In this document: piece after piece, positions 17,309 through 24,988 of the stretch
Layout of the letters: every line of letters begins with the position of its first letter
How positions within the stretch are numbered: position 1 is the first letter of the stretch
Assembly (NCBI RefSeq): GCF_001280505.1
Contig: NZ_LBIO01000057.1
Coordinates: forward strand, 186,001 to 250,000
DNA: 64,000 nt
Direction of reading: 5' to 3'
Origin: Mangrovimonas sp. TPBH4
Lineage (GTDB): Bacteria; Bacteroidota; Bacteroidia; Flavobacteriales; Flavobacteriaceae
The notes under the pieces: model-generated
Seen by the model: only the letters and a program-made list of their open reading frames with translations
Databases searched by the model: none
Told to the model about the DNA's origin: nothing
Position numbers and translations under genes: made by a program

Positions 17309-18922
17309 ATGAGAAAATTAAGAATTTATATAGTTTGCCTTTCATCGCTACTTGCTCTATCGAGTTGTGAGGATGAAATATTAGATTTAACCGAAAGGGA
17401 TCGACTTCCCACATCATCTGCTGTGGCGAGTATCAATGGATTACAAACCACAATGTTGGATGTTTATGTAAATGCAAGAGCCATTCACGAAGCCAACGAT
17501 ATTTCTTGTTACAAACAATGTGGAACTGATATTGCTATGTCGGGTACCAATATGGATGACGTGCCCCAAGGTGGTATGCGCGGTATGATGGAGTATAGTA
17601 ATGCCTTTGATGCCACTAGCGGTATCGGTGATGCTTCAGGAGTGGAAGATGTATTCAACCAATTGTATTTGGCAATAGACCGCTGTAATGTGGTGATTGC
17701 ATTTGGAGGAGAAACTCCTGTAGATAATACTCAGGAAGAAATTCTAAGAGACCAACTTATTGGGGAGGCCTACGCTTTGAGGGCATATGCCTACTTAGAA
17801 TTGGCGACAAGATGGGATAACGCAGTGGTAGCGAATTTGGCCCAAAGCGTTGATGATATTGTGTTCACTGCAGATTTGTCAAATAGAGATGAGTTGATGC
17901 AATTGGTTATCTCCGATTTGGAAGCGGCCATTCCATTGTTAAGAACAAGGATGGAAACCAATGATGTTGGGAAAGCTTCTAAAGAGATGGCTTATTTAAT
18001 GTTAACAAAAGCGCATTTATGGTTAGGCAATTGGGCAGAAGCGGCATCTGCTGCAGAAAATGTAATTGCTTTGGGTGCACAACTGCAACCTCTGGATGGC
18101 ATCTTTGGAACGGTAGGAGGTAAAACAGGAGAAGAAAATAATCAAGAATTAATTTTCTCTTGGATTTTTAACCCAGCCGATCAAAACAGACCTCAGCGTA
18201 CCATACAAATGTATGTGCCTTTATATGATAGGGTTCCTGGAGTTGCAAGAACTCTAGAACAAGGGGGACGACCATGGTCTCGTTTATCCCCAACGGATTA
18301 CTATTGGAGTTTATTTGAAGAGGGGGATGGGCGTTTAGAAGCATGGCATAAGCTATCATGGACTGTAGATGACCCTGATAATATTGATACTGGACTAGAA
18401 GGTGGAAGTGATTTGCAAGCAGGAGATGAGCTAACAGCAGAAAGCCCTTATTTTCTTGCATGGGCTTCAAATGATGATCAAATTCATTATTTGGATCCTT
18501 CTTGCTCCAAAAATTGGGAAGATGGTACTTATGGAAGATTGGAGTCCGAGGCACAAGGTTTTAGAAACGTTATTGTTTATAGATTGGCCGAAGCTTATAT
18601 TTTAGGAGCTGAGGCTCATTTGAGAAACGGTAATGAGGGAGGTGCACTTAACCTCATCAATACTCTTAGGGAGCGTGCCTTTGGAGATGCTTCTCACAAT
18701 TTTTCTTCATTGAGTATGGAGAACATTATTGAAGAGCATGCCCGAGAATTGGGTCATGAAGGACATAGATGGGGATTCCTTAAACGATTAGGAATTTTAG
18801 TGGAGCGCGTGCAAATGCACAACCCTAGTGCCTCCGCAAACATTCAAGAAAAACATACAAGATGGCCGATTCCCCAGAATTTTGTGGATCAGCTTGGCGT
18901 AGAACAAAACCCTGGTTACTAA
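17309..18922 (+). CDS. SusD-like substrate-binding surface lipoprotein
   Basis: Cell-surface lipoprotein of 537 residues that forms the lid of the SusC transporter. The ATG at 17309 fits because it gives a perfect lipoprotein signal, MRKLRIYIVCLSSLLALSSC, with Cys20. The all-alpha TPR-like core is typical: QLIGEAYALRAYAYLELATR near 153, AYLMLTKAHLWLGNWAEA near 230, YRLAEAYILGAEAHLRNG near 423 and ELGHEGHRWGFLKRLG near 485. Family length is 480-620 residues. It follows SusC by 10 bp. Binding of decorated xylan oligomers is inferred from the locus. Confidence 0.94.
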   Translation: MRKLRIYIVCLSSLLALSSCEDEILDLTERDRLPTSSAVASINGLQTTMLDVYVNARAIHEANDISCYKQCGTDIAMSGTNMDDVPQGGMRGMMEYSNAFDATSGIGDASGVEDVFNQLYLAIDRCNVVIAFGGETPVDNTQEEILRDQLIGEAYALRAYAYLELATRWDNAVVANLAQSVDDIVFTADLSNRDELMQLVISDLEAAIPLLRTRMETNDVGKASKEMAYLMLTKAHLWLGNWAEAASAAENVIALGAQLQPLDGIFGTVGGKTGEENNQELIFSWIFNPADQNRPQRTIQMYVPLYDRVPGVARTLEQGGRPWSRLSPTDYYWSLFEEGDGRLEAWHKLSWTVDDPDNIDTGLEGGSDLQAGDELTAESPYFLAWASNDDQIHYLDPSCSKNWEDGTYGRLESEAQGFRNVIVYRLAEAYILGAEAHLRNGNEGGALNLINTLRERAFGDASHNFSSLSMENIIEEHARELGHEGHRWGFLKRLGILVERVQMHNPSASANIQEKHTRWPIPQNFVDQLGVEQNPGY

Positions 18923-18935
18923 AAAATCGATTATT

Positions 18936-20903
18936 ATGAAAAACGTTATTAAAAATCTATTTTATCTATGTACAGTAGTTGTTTTGGCAACTTCAATAGT
19001 GAGCTGTAACGATGATGACGATTTTGCTGAAGTTTCGGTAACAGAGGTAAATCCTACATCGGTGTATCCTTTGGAAAGTGTAACCATACAAGGCTCAAAT
19101 TTCGATTATGTACAGTTTGTCTTTGTTGGAGATAAACAAGCGGAATTTTCTCTTGGCGAGGATGGCTCTCTAACATTTGTTGTTCCTGAAAATGCCGAAG
19201 TTGGAAACAATGTGGTGACTTTGGCCATGGTAAATGATTATAGAGTACACTTTAATATAGAAGTATTGTTAACTCCGGTACCTATTATACAAAACTTTGA
19301 TGCTTTTGTAGCTATCGGTAACAACGTTACAATAACAGGAACCAGTTTTAATGCTGAATATAATCCTGTAGTGACAATAGATGATGTGCCTGCAACCATT
19401 GTGTCCAATACCGATACCGAACTTGTGGTGACCGTACCAGCTGGGGTTGATGACAATGCATTTTTGGATCTATCCGTTAGTAATGAATTTGGAGAAACTA
19501 CTGCCTCAACAGCTTTTGTGGCAAGACATAATTTTCTAGTGAATAGTACATTAAGTGAAGGCTCTGGAGATGATTTTCCAGGATGGGAAAAGCTTAATGG
19601 AGGTGAAACAATGACCGAACTAACGGGAGATGCTGCCTATGGAGGTGGACGTTCCATGAGAGTGGAGCCGGCAGGAGGCAATCCTTGGGATCGTCAGTTT
19701 GCCAGTACACCAACGCCTTTAACTTTTGGTGAACAGTATACGGTTATCGTATTTGCAAAAGCAGAGTCTGCAGGAGCTCAAATGCGTGTGTCTGTCTCTC
19801 AATGGGATGGAAATGGGGCCGATTATTTTTATGGCGACACCGTTGAGATTTCCAATGCGGATTGGTTGCCATATACTTGGACCTTCACGGTGACCAATGA
19901 TCTGCCAACTCACAAAGTGGTGTTGGATATGGGAATGGGAAGTGTGCCATTCGGGATTGACCATATTGCTTTGGTTCCAGGAGCATTTGCGGCAGTGGCA
20001 GGACCACCTGAATTATTATCAAACGGAAGTTTTGAAGATGGTTTAACGGGATGGGAGTCTTTAAATGGTGCACATGACGTATCAACTTCAGAAGCCTATT
20101 GTGGTGATCAATCCTTAACCGCAACTGGTGCAGGAAATAATCCTTGGGATACACAAATTGCTTCAGATCCGATGGATTTGGTTGTGGGAACTCAATATGA
20201 AATTGGTTTCTGGGCTAAGGCAGCAGGACCTGATGGCATCTTTAGAATTTCCATGTCGCAATGGGATGGCAATGGCTCTGATTTCTTCTATTCGGATGAT
20301 TTATCCATTCCGGAAGATTGGACCTATTTCTCATTTGTCGTAGAAGCTCAAACTGTTGCTTCAGGGGTGTATCGACTACTCTTCGATATGGGAGCCACCA
20401 CACAAACCTTTTTTGTAGATGCAGTAACGGTAAAAGAATATGAAGTTGTTGAAAGTAGTTTGGCTGCCAATGGAGGCTTTGAAGATGGTCTTACGGGGTG
20501 GAATACCTTAAATGGAACTCATGATACTTCAACAGCAGAAGCCCATTCGGGATCGGCTTCCATGACGTCCACCGGTACAGGTGGTAACCCTTGGGATGTG
20601 CAAATGGCATCAGACCCAATGGATATGGAGGCCGGAAATGACTACAAAATTAGTTTCTGGGCAAAAGCTGCAGGACCTGATGGCGTATTCAGAATCTCCA
20701 TGTCGCAATGGGATGGTAACGGTTCCGATTTCTTTTATTCAGATGATTTATCAATCCCAGAAGATTGGACCTATTATTCTTTCGTGGTAAATGCAGCTAC
20801 AGTCCCTTCCGGGGAGTACAGATTGCTATTCGATATGGGGGCAACTACACAAACATTCTTTGTAGATGATGTGTCGGTGGTGCCATACGATGCCTGCGAT
20901 TAA
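18936..20903 (+). CDS. Surface glycan-binding lipoprotein: two IPT/TIG and three CBM4/9-like modules
   Basis: Lipoprotein of 655 residues, the usual position of a surface glycan-binding protein after susD. Lipobox Cys24 (ATSIVSC). Two IPT/TIG immunoglobulin-like modules span about 33-112 (VNPTSVYPLESVTIQGSNF) and 114-197 (AIGNNVTITGTSF). Three beta-sandwich modules resembling CBM4/9 follow, about 207-350, 357-500 and 508-652. Each has an NPWDxQ turn, an AKA segment and SQWDGNG, with DMG near the end. Modules 2 and 3 share a 39-residue block (426-464 and 575-613) with only two or so differences, while their DNA differs at many silent positions. The Trp-rich conserved core probably contacts xylan. 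It lies 13 bp after susD. Enzyme activity is not expected. Confidence 0.85.
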   Translation: MKNVIKNLFYLCTVVVLATSIVSCNDDDDFAEVSVTEVNPTSVYPLESVTIQGSNFDYVQFVFVGDKQAEFSLGEDGSLTFVVPENAEVGNNVVTLAMVNDYRVHFNIEVLLTPVPIIQNFDAFVAIGNNVTITGTSFNAEYNPVVTIDDVPATIVSNTDTELVVTVPAGVDDNAFLDLSVSNEFGETTASTAFVARHNFLVNSTLSEGSGDDFPGWEKLNGGETMTELTGDAAYGGGRSMRVEPAGGNPWDRQFASTPTPLTFGEQYTVIVFAKAESAGAQMRVSVSQWDGNGADYFYGDTVEISNADWLPYTWTFTVTNDLPTHKVVLDMGMGSVPFGIDHIALVPGAFAAVAGPPELLSNGSFEDGLTGWESLNGAHDVSTSEAYCGDQSLTATGAGNNPWDTQIASDPMDLVVGTQYEIGFWAKAAGPDGIFRISMSQWDGNGSDFFYSDDLSIPEDWTYFSFVVEAQTVASGVYRLLFDMGATTQTFFVDAVTVKEYEVVESSLAANGGFEDGLTGWNTLNGTHDTSTAEAHSGSASMTSTGTGGNPWDVQMASDPMDMEAGNDYKISFWAKAAGPDGVFRISMSQWDGNGSDFFYSDDLSIPEDWTYYSFVVNAATVPSGEYRLLFDMGATTQTFFVDDVSVVPYDACD

Positions 20904-20956
20904 AACATAGAAACAGCGTTAGTAAATTAGAATTAGTTTTGAATTAGTTGTGAAAT

Positions 20957-20988
20957 CGTCAGGCAGTTGAAGCCTGACGGTTTTTTTA
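20957..20988 (+). terminator. Rho-independent terminator after the glycan-binding protein gene
   Basis: Stem CGTCAGGC (20957-20964) pairs with GCCTGACG (20972-20979), with a 7-base loop and seven or more T after it. It lies between the glycan-binding protein gene and the esterase gene, so the esterase may be expressed by read-through at lower level or from its own promoter. Confidence 0.88.
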
Positions 20989-21023
20989 TAACTACATTTA
21001 AAAAAATAGAAAATAATTTTCCT

Positions 21024-23711
21024 ATGGACTCCAAATCAATCTTAAAAATGTCAGTGGCAATTGTTGTGCTTTTTGTTTGTTCATCAAGCCTGATGGCTCA
21101 AATTAGGCTGCCCAAACTTTTAAACGATGGTGTGGTTTTGCAAAGAGATACGGAACTCAGGCTTTTTGGCTGGGCCTCTGCTGGAGAAACGGTGCATTTG
21201 CAATTCAACAATCAAAATTTTAGGACTGTTTCGAATGAAGTCGGGGAGTGGGAATTCTACTTGGCGCCCCAAAAGGCGGGAGGTCCCTACCAAATGACTT
21301 TTAAAGGCAGTAATACAATTGAAGTGAACAATATTCTTTTTGGAGATCTATGGATTTGTTCTGGACAGTCCAATATGGAAATTTCCATGGAACGGGTCAA
21401 GGAGAAATATCCAAAGGCAATTGCAGCTTCAAAAAATGCCTTTATCCGCCAAGTTGAGGTGGTCGATGCTTACGATTTCCATCAACCTCAAACCGATTTT
21501 GATGCCCCAATGCAATGGTTGGAGGCTAGCCCCGAAACCATTTATAAGTTTTCTGCAGTGGGCTACTTTTTTGCCAAAGAATTATATGAAACCTACCAAG
21601 TGCCCATAGGGTTGGTCAATGCTGCTCTTGGAGGAGCCCGTGTGTCTTGTTTTTTGAGTGAAGAGGCACTTAAGGAGTTTCCAAAGGATTACCAAGAGGC
21701 TCAAGAGTTTAAAAATGATAGTCTTATAGAAGCTATTACTCAAGCGGATCAAAAAAGGGAACGGTCTTGGTATGGTGAATTGAATGCAAATGATTTGGGA
21801 ATGAATGAGCGCACTAAATGGTATGATATCCAATATGACGATTCCACTTGGGACCAAATGATGCTGCCAGGGTTTTGGGCAGACCAGTCCTTGGGATTTG
21901 TGAATGGGGCCGTATGGTTCAGAAAAACAATCGATTTGCCTAAGTCGATGGTCGGTAAACCGGCAAAGCTTATGATGGGGCGTATGGTCGATCAAGATTT
22001 TACCTATATCAATGGGCAGCAGGTGGGGAGTATTAGTTACCAATATCCGCCAAGGCGCTATGAGGTGGCTCCCAATATTTTAAAAGCTGGTAAAAATGTC
22101 ATTACCGTTAGGGTCGTAAACCAATCCGGAAAGGGAGGTTTCTTTTACGATAAGCCTTATTACCTTGCTGTTGGCAAGGATACAATTGACTTAAAGGGAA
22201 CATGGAATTATCGTTTGGGTACTTCCATGTCGCCCTTGGCTTCGCGAACTTTTATCAGGTGGAAGCCCTTGGGGCTGTACAACAAGATGATAGCTCCTTT
22301 AACGCAATTCAAAATTAAGGGCGTGCTCTTTTACCAAGGAGAGTCTAATACGTTTGATCCCCAGTTGTACGCGAAACAATTTCCAGCTCTTATTAAAGAT
22401 TGGAGAACACAATGGAACCAAGGTGATTTCCCTTTTCTGTACGTACAATTGCCCAATTATATGCAGCAATTCAATAGGGAAAAAGAAAGTCAGTGGGCGC
22501 AATTACGGGAGGCTCAATTGAAAACATTATACATACCAAATACCGGAATGGCAGTCGCTATAGATGCAGGAGAATGGAATGACATCCACCCCTTGAATAA
22601 GGAGGTTGTTGGAAAGCGCTTGGCATTACAGGCACGTTCCTTGGCTTATGGTGAACAAAACTTGGTGGCTTCGGGGCCCTTGTTCACTTCTAGTACCAAA
22701 AATAATAATGCTTTGCAGGTCAATTTTAATCATGTAGGAGGCGGTTTGATTGCTTATGGGAAAACCTTGAGAGGTTTTGAGATAGCTGGAGCCGATTTAC
22801 AATTTGTAAAGGCGAATGCCAAAATTGAAAACAATACGGTAGTGTTGAGTCATCCCGATATTTCCAATCCCCAATATGTAAGATATGCGTGGGGTAATAA
22901 TCCAGTGGAAGCCAATTTATACAACAAAGAAGGCTTACCGGCATCCCCCTTTAGAAACTATGACCCTGAAACTTTAAATAAAGAGCCTTGGCAAGGAAAG
23001 CAATGTGCAGTGGTGTTGACTTATGACGATGCCTTGGATGTGCACTTGGACAACGTAGCTCCCTTATTGGATGAATTGGGAATGAAAGCCACTTTTTACA
23101 TTACGGCAGGTGCCAATGGGTTTACATCCCGTACAGCGGAATGGCAAACTTTAGCTACTCATGGCCACGAATTGGGAAATCATACCCTTTACCATCCTTG
23201 TTTGGGAAATCTTCCAGGCAGGGAATGGGTCAATCCCAATTATGATCTAAGCACTTACAGTATTGACAAAATGGTGGAGGAAATTAGATTGACCAATGCC
23301 TTCTTGGGTGTTTTGGATCATCAAACCGAACGCACCTTTGCCTTTACTTGTGGAGATATGTCCATAGGAGACAGAACTTTTATGGATTTGTTGAAAGAGG
23401 ATTTGGCAGGTGCTAGAACCGTGAATAAAGGCATTGAAACCATTGAGGCCATTGACCCTTACGCTATCAAGTGTTTTGGAGTGAATGGAGAATCGGGGGA
23501 AGCTTTGATTGCCGAAGTAGAAAAGGCTATGGAATCGAAAGGGCTTTTGGTGTTTTTATTCCATGGTGTAGGTGGAGGACATTCCTTGAATGTGTCTTTG
23601 GAGGCCCATGAAGCTCTAGTACGCTATTTAAAGGCTCATGAAGGTGTTATTTGGACGGATACGATGTTGGAAGTGATTAAAAATATTAAAGCCAACCAAG
23701 CCCATAAATAG
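21024..23711 (+). CDS. Two-domain esterase: SGNH sialate-O-acetylesterase-like plus NodB/CE4-like deacetylase
   Basis: Protein of 895 residues, probably a periplasmic or secreted dual acetyl-xylan esterase. Start at ATG 21024 gives a signal peptide ending SSSLMAQ; earlier starts would lie in the terminator stem. The N-terminal two thirds match the sialate O-acetylesterase/SGNH group: RLPKLLNDGVVLQRD, the Ser block GDLWICSGQSNMEIS, an inserted jelly-roll segment near 260-420, KGVLFYQGESN and the Asp-His block EWNDIHPLNKEVVG. The C-terminal about 240 residues are a NodB-homology domain: TYDDALDVHL (metal Asp) and HELGNHTLYHP (metal HxxxH). Both classes include acetyl-xylan esterases, so different acetyl positions may be attacked by one polypeptide. 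Single-function family members are usually 450-700 (SGNH) or 200-350 (NodB) residues. Confidence 0.87.
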   Translation: MDSKSILKMSVAIVVLFVCSSSLMAQIRLPKLLNDGVVLQRDTELRLFGWASAGETVHLQFNNQNFRTVSNEVGEWEFYLAPQKAGGPYQMTFKGSNTIEVNNILFGDLWICSGQSNMEISMERVKEKYPKAIAASKNAFIRQVEVVDAYDFHQPQTDFDAPMQWLEASPETIYKFSAVGYFFAKELYETYQVPIGLVNAALGGARVSCFLSEEALKEFPKDYQEAQEFKNDSLIEAITQADQKRERSWYGELNANDLGMNERTKWYDIQYDDSTWDQMMLPGFWADQSLGFVNGAVWFRKTIDLPKSMVGKPAKLMMGRMVDQDFTYINGQQVGSISYQYPPRRYEVAPNILKAGKNVITVRVVNQSGKGGFFYDKPYYLAVGKDTIDLKGTWNYRLGTSMSPLASRTFIRWKPLGLYNKMIAPLTQFKIKGVLFYQGESNTFDPQLYAKQFPALIKDWRTQWNQGDFPFLYVQLPNYMQQFNREKESQWAQLREAQLKTLYIPNTGMAVAIDAGEWNDIHPLNKEVVGKRLALQARSLAYGEQNLVASGPLFTSSTKNNNALQVNFNHVGGGLIAYGKTLRGFEIAGADLQFVKANAKIENNTVVLSHPDISNPQYVRYAWGNNPVEANLYNKEGLPASPFRNYDPETLNKEPWQGKQCAVVLTYDDALDVHLDNVAPLLDELGMKATFYITAGANGFTSRTAEWQTLATHGHELGNHTLYHPCLGNLPGREWVNPNYDLSTYSIDKMVEEIRLTNAFLGVLDHQTERTFAFTCGDMSIGDRTFMDLLKEDLAGARTVNKGIETIEAIDPYAIKCFGVNGESGEALIAEVEKAMESKGLLVFLFHGVGGGHSLNVSLEAHEALVRYLKAHEGVIWTDTMLEVIKNIKANQAHK

Positions 23712-23722
23712 CTATTTTGGAA

Positions 23723-23753
<31 letters not shown>

Positions 23754-23759
23754 AAAAGT

Positions 23760-23790
23760 AAAGCCCGCACTCTTGTGCAGGCTTTTTCTT
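23760..23790. terminator. Bidirectional terminator between the esterase and GH10 genes
   Basis: Arms AAAGCCCGCAC and GTGCAGGCTTT pair with one internal mismatch around TCTT; a T-run follows on the plus strand and, on the minus strand, TTTACTTTTTT follows. It separates two convergent genes and can serve both. Confidence 0.8.
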
Positions 23791-23803
23791 TTATCTATGT
23801 TTT

Positions 23804-24928
23804 TTATTGCACGTCCATGCCGTTTAGCCCATCTTTAAATCCATCGTAGGCAGGTTTGGGCTCAAAGTCTGCATCATACATCAAAGGCCATTCGGTACCA
23901 TTGTCATACAGCCAGCTATCAACATCCCTAACACCCCAAATGGTGATTCCAAATTGTTGACTGATTGGAACCATAGTTTTGTAGTAATAGGACACACGTT
24001 GGTATTGATCTGATTGCAGAGCTGCTCTTTCTGCAGTCAATTCTGTGATATCATCGGCATAATTCACTTTCACATCCAATTCCGAAACATGAACCAATAA
24101 GCCTGTACTGGCAATTTCCTGGATGGCCAATGGTAGATCGCTCGTAGGCCAATTGTGGTTGAGGTGCATTTGCATCCCGATACCATCAATTGGAGTACCG
24201 TTGGTTTGGAATTGGCTGACCATATTTAGGATGGCAGCTCTTTTTGCAGGCGTCCCTGCAATATTGTAATCGTTGTAAAATAATTTTACATCTGGGTCGG
24301 CTTCCCTGGCCCATTGAAAGGCCTTGGCAATATAATCATCCCCAATACGCTGCTGAAATAAGGTAGATCTTAAAGCACCGCCATCATAGCCTTCGTTTAC
24401 CACATCCCAACTCTGTACTATAGGATTGCCCTCATTATCCAAAGCTTCCGAAAAATGCGCTACTGCGGCCTGAATGTAGTCTTTCACAAGGGTTTCAAAT
24501 TCGGCATCGGTTCCGGAGAAATTCTCCAACCAATTGGGAATGGCATATTCTGGATGCCAAAGCAAAGTGTGGCCATGAACGCGTAGGTCGTTGTCTCTGG
24601 CATAGTCTACGATAGCATCTCCATCACTCCAATCGTAATTGTTTGGTCCCATGTACATGTTGTACATTTTCATATCATTGCCTGCCGTAATACTGTTATA
24701 ATCGTTAAGTAATACTTCCTTAAAGGCCGTGTTGGTTGTTGAACTAGAGGCTAGTTCAGCTGCAGAAACTGTATTTCCTATTGGAAAATTCACTTGATCT
24801 TTTAAATAGTCTGATGTGCTTGGATTGGGGTTGGTTGGACCGCCTACAATTGGGCCGCTACCTCCATCATCACTGCTACTGCAGGAAACGATGAGCACAC
24901 AGATAAGGAGCTTAAATATCTTTTTCAT
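23804..24928 (-). CDS. GH10 endo-1,4-beta-xylanase, lipoprotein
   Basis: Endoxylanase of 374 residues, retaining mechanism, cutting the xylan backbone. The lipoprotein signal is MKKIFKLLICVLIVSC (Cys16), followed by Ser/Asp/Gly residues of the type that sends Bacteroidota lipoproteins to the cell surface. The GH10 barrel spans about 45-370. The acid/base is Glu179 in WDVVNEG and the nucleophile Glu283 in HVSELDVKV; substrate-site residues HGHTLLWH (118-125) and the late Trp in ITIWGVRD are present. No separate carbohydrate-binding module is attached. It is the last gene of a five-gene minus-strand operon beginning with GH67 at 32051. Confidence 0.96.
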   Translation of the reverse strand: MKKIFKLLICVLIVSCSSSDDGGSGPIVGGPTNPNPSTSDYLKDQVNFPIGNTVSAAELASSSTTNTAFKEVLLNDYNSITAGNDMKMYNMYMGPNNYDWSDGDAIVDYARDNDLRVHGHTLLWHPEYAIPNWLENFSGTDAEFETLVKDYIQAAVAHFSEALDNEGNPIVQSWDVVNEGYDGGALRSTLFQQRIGDDYIAKAFQWAREADPDVKLFYNDYNIAGTPAKRAAILNMVSQFQTNGTPIDGIGMQMHLNHNWPTSDLPLAIQEIASTGLLVHVSELDVKVNYADDITELTAERAALQSDQYQRVSYYYKTMVPISQQFGITIWGVRDVDSWLYDNGTEWPLMYDADFEPKPAYDGFKDGLNGMDVQ

Positions 24929-24988
24929 TTTAAATGATTTTTCTTTATGCCTACTCCAAAATTTAGGTGGTTTTTCGGCTTGTTTCCA

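Noticed and set aside
19557..20897. Recent tandem duplication of CBM-like modules in the glycan-binding protein
   Set aside because: Many silent differences between modules 2 and 3 show that the duplication is old despite near-identical protein blocks.
20967..21023. Upstream extension of the esterase gene to 20967
   Set aside because: The extension begins in the loop of a strong terminator and puts 19 polar residues before a good signal peptide; ATG 21024 is preferred.
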